Shown piece after piece: positions 37,190-46,647 of a DNA stretch of 64,000 bases (the first letter of the stretch is position 1; each line of letters starts with the position of its first letter). This DNA is from Chryseobacterium sp. CH21 (GTDB taxonomy: Bacteria; Bacteroidota; Bacteroidia; Flavobacteriales; Weeksellaceae), in NCBI RefSeq assembly GCF_004119445.1, contig NZ_QICI01000050.1, forward strand, positions 62,001-126,000, in the 5' to 3' direction. The notes under the pieces were generated by a model, which did not search any database, was not told the origin of the DNA, and saw only the letters and a list, made by a program, of their open reading frames with translations. The translations under genes were made by a program, and so were the position numbers.

Positions 37190-39763
37190 ATGAAGAATTA
37201 CAGGCTGGCTCTGTATCTCGGTCTTGCTATGGCTTCACCAATGGCAGTAGCACAGAAAAAAGATAAAGATACAGTAAAGGTCAACAAAGAAAAAACGGAT
37301 AAGACAGAGACATCTTCCTCAAAGAAAACAAAAAAAATTGAAGATCTGATCAAAAAAGGAACTTATAAAAAGGGACTTTTTAATACCATTCAGGTAAAGA
37401 CGGACATTTATTTTGAAATTCCTGACAGCTTGATGGGACGCCAGTTTTTGGTGGTCAACAAGCTATCTCAGGTGCCGATGCAGGTGAATGAGGCTGGCTT
37501 GAATAAGGGAATGAACTATGAAAATAAAGTCATCTCTTTCCACCGTGATCCCGTAGCTAAAAAAGTATGGGTAAAGACGGTGGTTCCTAAAGTGTCATCC
37601 CCAAAAAATGATGCCATTACAAAATCTGTAAAAGACAACTTTTCAGAATCTGTTATTGAAGTTTTTGATATTGAAGCACAAAACAGTGATTCTACAGCGG
37701 TAGCCATTAAAGTTAATAAAGTTTTTGATGGAAATCAAAAGAGCTTTAACGATGTGTTGGCGAATGTAGGTTTAGGAGGATCTGTAAAATCAAGCCTTTC
37801 TTATATAGAAGGAGTGAAAACATTTCCTAAGAATCTTGTGGTGAAATCTCAATTGTCTACTTCTGTGAATGAAGGTGGTGTAGATCTTCCGGTAACATTA
37901 GGCGTTACAACCAACCTGGTTCTGCTTTCTAAAATACCGATGAAACCAAGAGTAGCGGATTCAAGAGTAGGGTTTTTCTCTGAAAAACACTGGTCGTTTA
38001 ATGACAATCAGCAAAAAATGGATGAAAAGTTTTTCATTACCAAATGGAATCTTGAACCCAAAGATGAAGATAAAGAAAAATATTTAAGAGGAGAGCTGGT
38101 AGAGCCTAAGAAACCGATTGTTTATTATATCGATCCGGCAACTCCAAAACAATGGCGTGAGAAAATCATTGCCGGAGTACATGACTGGCAGGCGGCGTTT
38201 GAGCAAGCAGGATTTAAAAATGCAGTGATTGCGAAAATGCCTGAGGAAAAAGATGAAGATTTTGATATTGATGATGTAAGATATTCTGTGATTACTTACG
38301 CCGCATCGCCAAAGTCAAATGCTATGGGACCCTCTGTGGTAGATCCTAGAAGTGGGGAAATTATCGAAGCAGATATTATCTGGTGGCATAATGTAATGAC
38401 TTCTCTTCATGACTGGATGAGAATTCAGACAGGACCAATAGACCCTAAAGCAAGAGGAAATAGATTCAGTGATGAACATATGGGTGAAGCCATCCGTTTT
38501 GTTTCATCTCATGAAGTAGGACACACTTTCGGATTGAAGCACAATATGGGAGCATCCTTTGCATTCCCTGTAGAGTCGCTTCGTTCCAAAGAATTTACAG
38601 ACAAAATGGGTGGTACGGCACCTTCCATTATGGATTATGCACGTTACAATTACGTAGCTCAGCCGGAAGATGGCGTTACAGCAATCACTCCGAAAATTGG
38701 TCTTTACGACAAATATGCTATAGAATGGGGCTACCGTTGGTATCCGGATGAGTTCGTAGAGAAAAAAGCGTTGAAAAACCTAATTGAAAAACATGAAGAT
38801 GACCCAATGTATTTCTACGGTGAGCAGCAAAGCTACCTGGAAACCATTGACCCTCGTTCGCAGTCTGAAGATTTAGGTGATGATGCGATGAAAGCCAGCG
38901 AATATGGAATAAAAAACCTTAAAGTTGTCATCAATAATCTCTTAAAATGGACCTATGAAGATGGTAAAGAATACACGGATGCCGGAAAACTGTATTTGGG
39001 AGTTATCGGGCAGTGGGATCTTTATACAGGTCATGTGATGGCAAATGTAGGAGGAATTTACCTGAACAACACGGTTTTTGGTAATAAGAAGAAGGCATAT
39101 GAAGCAGTACCTGCAGAGATTCAGAGAAGAGCTGTTGATTATCTGGTTAAAAATGCAATCAATATTCCGGAGTGGTTATTCTTTAATCCGATTACAGAAA
39201 AAACATATCCGGTTAAAGATTCGCCAATGGGGCCATTCGAGCAGACACCGTATACCCTGGCAAGAGGAATGCAGTATGGGACTATCTATTCCCTATTGAT
39301 GGATGACAGATTATTGAGGTTACTTGAAAACGAGATGAAACATCAGGTTTCAGGATCGAAAGAAGAAATCTACACCGTTGAAAATTTATTTGATCAGGTA
39401 AGAAAGGCGATTTTCAATAAAAAAGGAAGCCTTACAATGCTTGAGAAAATGACTCAGAAGAATTATGTGGATGCTTTAATTGTTTCAGTGAACAAATTAT
39501 TTGAAAAAACAGCAGTGAAAGGATTGATGACAGAGGGTAATCTGAATATCCCGACCATCTGTAATTTCCATGAAGAAGATCACGGGTTGAGGAATATCAA
39601 TTATTCATCCATGAAAAGAGTATCTGAAGTCACTACTTACAAGAGGGCAGAACTTCAGAAGGTTCTGGACTTACTGAACGGAACAAGATACAGAGGTGAT
39701 GATGCTTCCAGAGCGCATTACACAGATTTAATTATTCGTATACAAGAGGCTTTAAACAAATAA
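37190..39763 (+). CDS. Secreted zinc-dependent metalloprotease (DUF4953/DUF5117 type)
   Basis: About 857 aa. Signal peptide MKNYRLALYLGLAMASPMAVAQ, then a Lys-rich linker. The metzincin-type zinc site HEVGHTFGLKH (His441 onward, HExxHxxGxxH) is followed by a PSIMDYARYNY Met-turn. The length and order match the large Bacteroidetes DUF5117-DUF4953 proteases. An in-frame ATG at 37172 gives six more residues but sits at the expected transcription start (promoter-like TACTATTTG ends at 37169), so 37190 was preferred. The SusC gene begins six bases after the stop: an operon of protease and importer, suggesting uptake of peptides or glycopeptides. Confidence 0.9.
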   Translation: MKNYRLALYLGLAMASPMAVAQKKDKDTVKVNKEKTDKTETSSSKKTKKIEDLIKKGTYKKGLFNTIQVKTDIYFEIPDSLMGRQFLVVNKLSQVPMQVNEAGLNKGMNYENKVISFHRDPVAKKVWVKTVVPKVSSPKNDAITKSVKDNFSESVIEVFDIEAQNSDSTAVAIKVNKVFDGNQKSFNDVLANVGLGGSVKSSLSYIEGVKTFPKNLVVKSQLSTSVNEGGVDLPVTLGVTTNLVLLSKIPMKPRVADSRVGFFSEKHWSFNDNQQKMDEKFFITKWNLEPKDEDKEKYLRGELVEPKKPIVYYIDPATPKQWREKIIAGVHDWQAAFEQAGFKNAVIAKMPEEKDEDFDIDDVRYSVITYAASPKSNAMGPSVVDPRSGEIIEADIIWWHNVMTSLHDWMRIQTGPIDPKARGNRFSDEHMGEAIRFVSSHEVGHTFGLKHNMGASFAFPVESLRSKEFTDKMGGTAPSIMDYARYNYVAQPEDGVTAITPKIGLYDKYAIEWGYRWYPDEFVEKKALKNLIEKHEDDPMYFYGEQQSYLETIDPRSQSEDLGDDAMKASEYGIKNLKVVINNLLKWTYEDGKEYTDAGKLYLGVIGQWDLYTGHVMANVGGIYLNNTVFGNKKKAYEAVPAEIQRRAVDYLVKNAINIPEWLFFNPITEKTYPVKDSPMGPFEQTPYTLARGMQYGTIYSLLMDDRLLRLLENEMKHQVSGSKEEIYTVENLFDQVRKAIFNKKGSLTMLEKMTQKNYVDALIVSVNKLFEKTAVKGLMTEGNLNIPTICNFHEEDHGLRNINYSSMKRVSEVTTYKRAELQKVLDLLNGTRYRGDDASRAHYTDLIIRIQEALNK

Positions 39764-39769
39764 ACAGCA

Positions 39770-42700
39770 ATGAAAAAAACTCTAATACTTTTACCTCTTT
39801 TGGCTGCTAATATTGCAATGGCCCAGCAAAAGAAAACCATCACCGGAAAAATTGAAGATGCAAATACTTCTCATATCATCATCGGTGCTTCTATAAAAAT
39901 CGAAACTCAGTCGGTCTCTACAAAAACAGAATTAGAAGGAATTATCGAAAGTGTATCCGTAGGTACAGTAACTGATAAGGACGGGAAATTTATATTGGAA
40001 ATTCCTGCCGATACAAAAACTGTATTGGTAAGTTACCCAGGTTATGAATCCAGAGTAATTCAGCTTAATGAAGGACAGACCAACTATACCATCAGGCTAA
40101 CTTCTGAGGTAACAGATAAAAATAAAATCCAGGAAGTCATCATCACCGGTTACCAGAAAATTGAAAAGCGTAAGCAGACTTCAGCGGTTTCTACAGTAAA
40201 AATGGACAACATCAGCCAGGCTGGTGTTGCCAGTGTGGACCAAATGCTGGCAGGGCAGATTGCTGGTGTGGCAGTAACTCCCGAAACCGGTGCTCCTGGT
40301 AGCCCTGCGAAGATCAGAATCAGAGGTACAGCTTCTCTTTCCGGTCCTCAGGATCCGCTATGGGTAATTGACGGTCTTCCGTTAGAAGGAAATGATGTTC
40401 CGAACTTTACCGATAAAGATAATATTGACCAGCTTCAGAACTTCTCTATTGCAGGGCTTAACCCTAATGATATTGAAGATATTACCATCCTTAAAGATGC
40501 GGCTGCAACAGCTATTTATGGAGCAAGAGCAGCAAACGGAGTGATCTCTATTACAACCAAAAAAGGAAAAAAAGGAAGTCTGAAACTGAACTTCTCAGCA
40601 GATACTTTCGTGACATCCCGTCCTGATTTTGATAAACTGAACCTTTTAAACGCTTCCGAAAAAGTTGACCTGGAATTGATGCTTGCAAAGCGTGCAGATC
40701 TTACCTACCGTGCAGATAAAGGAGAAGTTATGAGAATTCTGACCCAGAACAGCCAGCTTGATGCTTTCAGAAACGGCGGTTTTGATGCATTGAACTCATT
40801 GACGCGCCAGCAGATTAACGGTTTAAGAAATAATAATACAGACTGGGGTAAACTGTTGTACAGAAATGCTATTAACAAACAATACGGATTAAGTGTTTCC
40901 GGAGGAAGTGATCGTGCAGATTATTATTTCTCCCTAGGATACTATGATGAAGAAGGAACAACTATCGGGACAGGTTTTAAACGTTATAACCTGACTTTAA
41001 AAAACAACTATAAATTAAGCGATAAGTTAAATGCAGGAATCTCTATTTTCGGAACGCAAAGCGAACGTACATCTTTTGTAACGGATGCTGATGCTTCAAT
41101 AAACCCTGTTAATTATTCAAGAAATGCCAATCCTTATCTAAAGCCTTTCAATGCAGACGGAAGCTACAATTATGATAAAGATATGGATGGTTTTGAAGAC
41201 CGTTATATTCCTTTCAACTTCCTTGAAGAAAGAGAAAATACAAACTATTCACTGAAAAATAACTCTTTGAAAGCTATTTTAGATTTAGAATACAAAGCTT
41301 CAAAAAGTTTAAGGTTTACCTCTCAGTTAGGCCTTCAGTATGATACCAACAAAACAGAGAAGTTTGCTGAAGAGAATACGTACTTTACCAGAAAAATGAA
41401 AGAAAATACCCGTTATTACAAAGACGGTAAATACAATTACTTTCTACCGGCTGGTGCGGTGAAACAAAACTGGGATAATGATTTCTTCCAGTACAACTGG
41501 AAATTGCAGGCGGCGTATAGTACAAAGATCAATAAGCATGAAATTGATTTGATGGCAGGTACAGAAATCCGTAAAACAGAGGATAACACCACTATTACAA
41601 GAGCTTTCGGGTATGACTCAAAAACGAGAAGAGCTACGGCAATTGTTTTCCCAAATTCAAGTTTTGCAGCGGACAAAAGATATGAAACATACCGTGAAGC
41701 AGCTCCTATAGAGAATGCTTATGCTTCTATGTTTGCCACAGCGTCTTACACCTACGATAAGAAATATACATTCTTCGGAAGTGTAAGATATGATGGAACC
41801 AACCTTTTCGGGGTGAATAAAAAATATAAATATCTTCCAATATGGGCAGTTTCAGGATCATGGCTGGTAACGAAAGAAGAATTCATGAAAAATATTGCTG
41901 CGGTATCTAACCTTAGATTGAGAGCTTCTTATGGTCTTCAGGGAAATATTGACAGAAATACATCGCCATTCTTTATTGGCGAATACAATGATACAACGAT
42001 TCTTCCGGGAATAAAAGAAGGAGTTATCAATGTTATCAGCCCTCCGAACGATAAATTGAGATGGGAAAAAACAACCAATACCAACTTGGGTCTTGATTTA
42101 GGGTTATTCAATAATCGTGTGAGCCTTACCGCTGATGTGTACAGTAGAAAAGGAACAGATATGATCAGTATGAGAGAAACCCCTCTTGAAACAGGGTTTG
42201 AATATACAATGATGAACTGGGGAAGTTTGACCAATAAAGGTTTTGAATTAGCCATATCTACCAGAAACATCAATCATGATAATTTCAAATGGACAACTAC
42301 GATCAACTTTGCACACAACAAGAGTAGAGTATTGAGCGAGCAGCCCCGTGAGAATGCTTTCCTTCCTTCCAGAGAAGGGCTGCCTGTGAATGCTGTTTTT
42401 GCTTTGAAAACTGCAGGAATGGATGAGCATGGAAATCCTCTTTTCTGGAAAGGAGATCAAAAGATTTCAGCAGCAGAATTCTTTAAGTTATATGATGTAT
42501 ATGCAGATTTCCTTCCGGGGCAGCTTGTAGATACGAAACTTTCTAACGCTGAATTGAGAAGTCTGTTTACCTATGTAGGAGACAGAGATCCGAAGTTTAC
42601 CGGAGGTATTATCAACACATTTAAGGTAAGTAATTTCGATCTTACCATCTCTGCAACATTCAACCTGAAGCAGACCGTAATGAGAACGCCATCTTACCGT

Positions 42701-43099
42701 GGTATGGAGCTGGACAGAGGAAGAAACTATACAAGAGATATCTATGAAGCAGGAGGTTCCCTTCCGGGAATTACAAGTCCTGATATGGATGCTAATCCGG
42801 ACGGATGGATGGCGAATAAATGGTTTGCCGGAAACCGCTCAAGCGCATACAACCTACTTGATGTATGGGCAAAAGAGATCAGTTATATCAGAATCAGCAG
42901 CATCCGTTTAGGCTATACACTTCCAAAAGAATTTACAAATCCTATGGGAATTTCCAGTCTGAGACTGAGTGTTGAAGGACGTAACCTTTTTGTCTTCAGT
43001 AACGGATACAAAGGATATTTCGATCCTGAAACGTATGGTAATATTTATGCACAGCCTATCACCAAGTCGGTGACCGTAGGATTTAATGTTTCTTTTTAA
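39770..43099 (+). CDS. SusC/RagA-family TonB-linked transporter with N-terminal regulatory-like domain
   Basis: 1109 aa. Signal peptide ending NIAMAQ; carboxypeptidase-regulatory-like domain (about 22-115), longer than usual because of an insertion (STKTELEGIIESVSV); TonB box and plug beginning IQEVIITGYQKIEKR; SusC signature IRIRGTASLSGPQDPLWVIDG and ILKDAAATAIYGARAANGVI; barrel ending TVGFNVSF. Seven bases after the protease gene and four before the SusD gene, so one operon. Likely imports peptides or a glycan that the upstream protease releases (inference). Confidence 0.95.
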   Translation: MKKTLILLPLLAANIAMAQQKKTITGKIEDANTSHIIIGASIKIETQSVSTKTELEGIIESVSVGTVTDKDGKFILEIPADTKTVLVSYPGYESRVIQLNEGQTNYTIRLTSEVTDKNKIQEVIITGYQKIEKRKQTSAVSTVKMDNISQAGVASVDQMLAGQIAGVAVTPETGAPGSPAKIRIRGTASLSGPQDPLWVIDGLPLEGNDVPNFTDKDNIDQLQNFSIAGLNPNDIEDITILKDAAATAIYGARAANGVISITTKKGKKGSLKLNFSADTFVTSRPDFDKLNLLNASEKVDLELMLAKRADLTYRADKGEVMRILTQNSQLDAFRNGGFDALNSLTRQQINGLRNNNTDWGKLLYRNAINKQYGLSVSGGSDRADYYFSLGYYDEEGTTIGTGFKRYNLTLKNNYKLSDKLNAGISIFGTQSERTSFVTDADASINPVNYSRNANPYLKPFNADGSYNYDKDMDGFEDRYIPFNFLEERENTNYSLKNNSLKAILDLEYKASKSLRFTSQLGLQYDTNKTEKFAEENTYFTRKMKENTRYYKDGKYNYFLPAGAVKQNWDNDFFQYNWKLQAAYSTKINKHEIDLMAGTEIRKTEDNTTITRAFGYDSKTRRATAIVFPNSSFAADKRYETYREAAPIENAYASMFATASYTYDKKYTFFGSVRYDGTNLFGVNKKYKYLPIWAVSGSWLVTKEEFMKNIAAVSNLRLRASYGLQGNIDRNTSPFFIGEYNDTTILPGIKEGVINVISPPNDKLRWEKTTNTNLGLDLGLFNNRVSLTADVYSRKGTDMISMRETPLETGFEYTMMNWGSLTNKGFELAISTRNINHDNFKWTTTINFAHNKSRVLSEQPRENAFLPSREGLPVNAVFALKTAGMDEHGNPLFWKGDQKISAAEFFKLYDVYADFLPGQLVDTKLSNAELRSLFTYVGDRDPKFTGGIINTFKVSNFDLTISATFNLKQTVMRTPSYRGMELDRGRNYTRDIYEAGGSLPGITSPDMDANPDGWMANKWFAGNRSSAYNLLDVWAKEISYIRISSIRLGYTLPKEFTNPMGISSLRLSVEGRNLFVFSNGYKGYFDPETYGNIYAQPITKSVTVGFNVSF

Positions 43100-43102
43100 A
43101 AC

Positions 43103-44430
43103 TTGAGAACAATGAGAAAAATTACAACAATCATAGCCCTTGCAGCCATCAGCTTTATCAATATAGGATGTGACAGATTTTTAGATATTCAGCCAGAAGG
43201 AAAGATTATTCCTGTTACTGCTGAAGATTACCGAAAAGTACTTACATCAGCTTATTCAAAATATCCTGTTCACAAGTCGCTGGTAGCTCTTCGTACTGAT
43301 GAGACAAATCTTGATGACAATGGAGTAGATTTTATTTCTTATCGTGAGATCGCGATGTGGAAGGATTCGAACTATGATGCTACATCTACAGAACTTCCTT
43401 GGTTAAGTTTTTATACTGTGAACTTCTATCTGAATCAGATTATCAACGAAGGAAGTAAGACCATGCAGGACTCTCCTGAGAAAAATCAGATTTTAGCAGA
43501 AGCATACGCTCTTCGTGCTTATCTGTATTTTGATATGGTAAATTTATATGGAAAACCGTACAACAGTGCTACAGCTTCTACTGACAGAGGAGTTCCGATC
43601 AATCTGGAAATTGATCTTGAGCAAGTATTGAAACCATCTTCTGTACAGGAAGTGTATACACAGGTTCACGCAGACCTTAAAAAGGCTGAGGATCTGATGG
43701 TAGAGCAGAAGCAGGCGCTAGGAGTCAATTATAGATTTTCAAAAACAGCATTGCTGGCATTTGAAGCAAGAACAGCGCTTTATGAAGGAGACTGGAATAA
43801 AGCTTTAAATTTTGCAGATCAGGTATTGGCTGTAAAAGGTGATTTGAGCAATTTGAATACCACCAATACTGTACCTAACCATTATGCTTCCCCGGAATCT
43901 ATCATGGCTTTGGATAATACATGGGATAATTCCATAAAAAACCTATCTTTTGCATCTCCGGAGCTCATTTCTTCATATAATGTTACCGCAGATAAAAGGT
44001 TTGGCATGTATTTTGAAAAAATGGTAGTAAGTATAAAGTCACCAAAGGAGGAAGTTTAGAATTTAAAGTGTCTTTCAGAACAGCAGAGCAGTACTTTATA
44101 AAGTCTGAGGCATTATTAAAGTTGAATAAACTGGCAGAAGCTAAAGAAACACTGCTGAAAGTTTTAAAAAACAGATATACTCCGGATGGATATACTTCAG
44201 TACAAAATGCAGTGGCTCCAATGGACTCTACAGCATTTATGAACTTTATTCTGGATGAAAGATTCAGAGAATTTGCTTTGGAAGGACAAAGATGGTTCGA
44301 CTTAAGAAGAGCAAATCAGAAAAAAATAAGCCATACAATTAGTGGCAAAGAGTATATTCTTCAGCAGAATGATCCGCGATATACCATTGAATATCCAATG
44401 AGTGCGAAGAAGAATAACCCTAATTTATAA
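43103..44430 (+). CDS. SusD/RagB-family lipoprotein (frameshifted in this assembly)
   Basis: Signal peptide with lipobox NIGC; SusD helices including NQILAEAYALRAYLYFDMVNLYGKPY and, at the C-terminus, FILDERFREFALEGQRWFDLRRANQK. The frame breaks at A6 (44016-44021): corrected with one more A it reads FEKNGSKYKVTKGGSLEFKVSFRTAEQYF. Length plus one is 1329, giving 442 aa, normal for the family. Last gene of the protease-SusC-SusD operon; a terminator follows. Confidence 0.9.
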
Positions 44431-44457
44431 AACTTCATATCAAATTCAATACAGAGG

Positions 44458-44493
44458 AAACCGCTTGAACTTAATTGTTTTAGCGGTTTTTTT
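44458..44493 (+). terminator. Rho-independent terminator of the protease-SusCD operon
   Basis: Stem AAACCGCT (44458-44465) / AGCGGTTT (44482-44489) with a 16-base loop and T7. Its loop and T tract overlap the promoter of the next gene. Confidence 0.85.
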
Positions 44494-44502
44494 GTACTTT
44501 TG
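44475..44502 (+). promoter_or_regulatory. Promoter of the LytTR regulator, overlapping a terminator
   Basis: TTG at 44475-44477 (inside the terminator loop), 17-base spacer, TACTTTTG at 44495-44502: a full flavobacterial promoter. The ATG at 44510 is only eight bases past the -7 box, so the transcript is leaderless or nearly so. Confidence 0.8.
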
Positions 44503-44509
44503 CAGCGTT

Positions 44510-45270
44510 ATGAAAATTGCCATTATAGAAGATGAGCTGCTGGCTGTGAATTATCTGAAAAATCTTTTAGATGCACAAAGCATTGTCCCTGTTACAGAGA
44601 CGGTTATTCTTCGTTCCAAAAAACAGGCAATTGATTTTTTTGAAAAAGATTCTGCAGATCTTATTTTTATGGATATCCATCTTGGTGATGGAATGAGTCT
44701 TGAAATATTCGAGCATGTAGAACTTTTTACCCCGATTATTTTCATTACGGCATTTGACGAATATGCCATGAGAGTCTTCAGGCATTTTACCATTGATTAT
44801 CTTCTGAAACCTTTTGAAGAAGAGGATTTACATAAGGCTTTACAGAAATTTATCTCTATAAGAAATAATTTTGATCCCGAACCGGTTCTTAAATCCATTT
44901 CCACATTGCGCCAGGCTGACGACGAGGTGATGAAACGTTTTATGGTAAGAGAAGGGAATAAACTCAAATCAATAGACGAACATAATACCGCTTATTTTTT
45001 GCCTCAGGAAAATACCTTTTCCTGACAACTAAAGATCATCAGACCTATATTTATGATGATACCATTAAAGACATTATTCAGAAGCTGAATCCTGAGATTT
45101 TCTTTAAAATAAACCGTAAGTTTATCGTTAATAAAGAAGCGGTTACTGAGATTATCAAGCATTCCAGTCAGAAAGTAGAGATTAAGCTTTTTCCGGAACC
45201 GGAAGTGAATGCTGAGGTTTTTATCAGTAAAATGCAAATTGCAGAATGCCTGAACTGGCTGAACAAGTAA
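44510..45270 (+). CDS. LytTR-family response regulator (frameshifted in this assembly)
   Basis: Receiver domain (1-120): IIEDE acidic pair, phosphoacceptor Asp in LIFMDIHLGDG (about residue 55), Lys in LLKPF. C-terminal LytTR DNA-binding domain from about 150. The frame breaks at T6 (44995-45000); one more T gives NTAYFFASGKYLFLTTKDHQTYIYDD, the usual LytTR opening, and runs to the stop at 45268. Length plus one is 762, giving 253 aa. It is the natural partner of the LytS-type kinase at 35475. Confidence 0.9.
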
Positions 45271-45514
45271 TTAGGCCTTAAAAATAACCATTCTACTTCT
45301 CCGTCATTATATAAATACAAGGTTTATTTTAGAAGATCTTATTTCTAAGTGTGCTAAGAAAGTGACAAGTCGATGATGAGGCTTATGATTTTATATTGTC
45401 ACTTAAAAAGAATCCATTAAGTTGATTTCCTGCTTTGCTTTCTCAACATTTTAGTTTATATAAGTAAACCTTTGCGTTAAATTTTGTATCTTAAGAATAA
45501 TCTCAAAATACAAT
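45271..45514. other. Non-coding region with a 9-bp inverted repeat beside the tRNA att site
   Basis: No gene. A perfect inverted repeat AAGTGACAA (45360-45368) / TTGTCACTT (45396-45404) with a 27-base gap could be a protein-binding pair. CTTTGCGTTAAAT at about 45470 recurs at about 55640, left of the second tRNA-derived repeat. Confidence 0.5.
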
Positions 45515-45568
45515 AACAAAAAAACCTCTAAAATGAATTAGAGGTTTTAAAGTGGTTTCTCCAGGAAT
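45515..45568. repeat. 54-bp direct repeat, copy 1 (tRNA-Phe 3' end plus terminator)
   Basis: Identical over all 54 bases to 55686-55739 in the same orientation. It covers the last 16 bases of tRNA-Phe and its downstream terminator. This is the form of an attachment-site core used by tyrosine-recombinase elements that insert in tRNA genes. Confidence 0.92.
45518..45548 (-). terminator. Terminator of tRNA-Phe
   Basis: Perfect 11-bp stem AAAACCTCTAA (45521-45531) / TTAGAGGTTTT (45538-45548), T tract on the minus strand. The same structure recurs at the second repeat copy. Confidence 0.88.
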
Positions 45569-45625
45569 CGAACCAGGGACACATGGATTTTCAATCCATT
45601 GCTCTACCAACTGAGCTAAGAAACC
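45553..45625 (-). tRNA. tRNA-Phe (anticodon GAA)
   Basis: 73-nt cloverleaf without encoded CCA. Acceptor GGTTTCT/AGAAACC with discriminator A; D arm GCTC-AGTTGGTA-GAGC; anticodon arm ATGGA-TTGAAAA-TCCAT with GAA; T loop TTCGATT. The T stem CCTGG/CCTGG contains one U-U mismatch at its middle pair. Its 3' end lies in the 54-bp direct repeat, marking it as an integration target. Confidence 0.95.
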
Positions 45626-45666
45626 ATTTATGTTTTTGTTTATTACTTCGTTGTTTTAAAGTGATG

Positions 45667-45697
45667 CAAAAGTATAACATTTTATAATACCGCGCAA
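45667..45697 (-). promoter_or_regulatory. Promoter of tRNA-Phe
   Basis: On the minus strand TACTTTTG (45667-45674) with TTG (45695-45697) 20 bases upstream, placed about 42 bases before the tRNA 5' end. Confidence 0.6.
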
Positions 45698-45821
45698 GTT
45701 TTTTGATTTATTTTTTTGAAAGAATATGTTGGTATAGCTTGTTTTTGATTTCAAAGCTCTGTTCATCAGTAGTTTGATATACAGTGTTTTTTTAAATTTT
45801 TTTTGAAAAGATTATTTTTAA

Positions 45822-45985
45822 CAGCTTCACTCCAATACTTTTAAAGTTCTTCAAAAACTATATCTTCCTGCTGATCCATCAGAAAACAGGTTTATCTGGG
45901 ATCATATAAAAGATCATCTTGAATATTTTACTGATTTTAACAACAAGAAAGTTGTGTTTCAAAAATCTCAAAGAATAATAAAAAC
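45822..45985 (+). pseudogene. Possible gene remnant without a start
   Basis: A reading frame open from a stop at 45819 with protein-like composition (KVLQKLYLPADPSENRF, then IWDHIKDHLEYFTDF) but no start codon, ending near a terminator hairpin. It may be the 3' fragment of a gene left behind by recombination near the tRNA. I cannot name a family. The rest of the 45626-46032 gap is AT-rich and holds the tRNA promoter. Confidence 0.25.
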
Positions 45986-46016
45986 AAAAAACTTCCACAT
46001 GATGCAGAAGTTTTTT
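45986..46016. terminator. Terminator of the RHS operon (possibly bidirectional)
   Basis: Stem AAAAAACTTC (45986-45995) / GAAGTTTTTT (46007-46016) with an 11-base loop, 16 bases past the stop of the minus-strand partner gene. Confidence 0.8.
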
Positions 46017-46032
46017 GTTTATAGTAGGCAAT

Positions 46033-46647
46033 CTATTTTGGCGGGATAATTTTTTGAACATTTAGTTTCATCATTATCGTATTGGAACTGATATTTTCAA
46101 ATGTAATATTTTCAAGATCTTTTTTCGAAGTGAAACATTTTTTATTCTTCAGATATCGTTCAATATTTTTTCCTTTATAGACAATATTTACCTTAAAATT
46201 TATTTTTTTGACAGGTTCAGAACTTGAAAAATGAATATTTTCTTGTTCTGATAAGTCGTACAGAATTTTTTTACTTTCTTTTCCCTTCAGTTCCAGTGTA
46301 TTTGATTTCATATATTCCAGAATATCGGATGATCTGTTTTTTCCAAATTCATGGCAATCCTGATAAGTTGAAAAATATCTGGTAAAGGGAACTGCATAGG
46401 TTCCATTTTTTTATATATCAGAACATTGCTTAGAAACATTTCATATTCTAAATCAAAATCCTGAGTGTCTGTAATTCTCAGATTCGAGGTATCCATATAC
46501 AGTACCTTTTTTGCAGGCTGTTATTCTTTATCGTCAATTCTATTTTTCAGTGTCAATTTGTTTCATTGAAAAAGAAACAGCGTTGGATTGTGCAAAAAAG
46601 CAATAGAAGAAACAACAGCCTATTAGTATTAAAATTTTTTTTATCAT
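46033..46647 (-). CDS. Secreted partner/putative immunity protein of the RHS effector (frameshifted in this assembly)
   Basis: Its ATG overlaps the stop of the RHS gene as TAATG, so translation is coupled. The start MIKKILILIGCCFFYCFFAQ is a signal peptide; the mature part is about 185 residues with no known family. Three one-base losses break the frame: T5 at 46543-46547, T6 at 46507-46512 and T6 at 46337-46342. Corrected junctions read TEKIELTIKNNSLQKKVLYMDTSNL and LEKNRSSDILEYMKSNTLEL. Length plus three is 618, giving 205 aa. The position directly behind a polymorphic-toxin C-terminus and the export signal suggest an immunity protein acting in the periplasm or at the envelope; this is inference. 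Confidence 0.65.
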
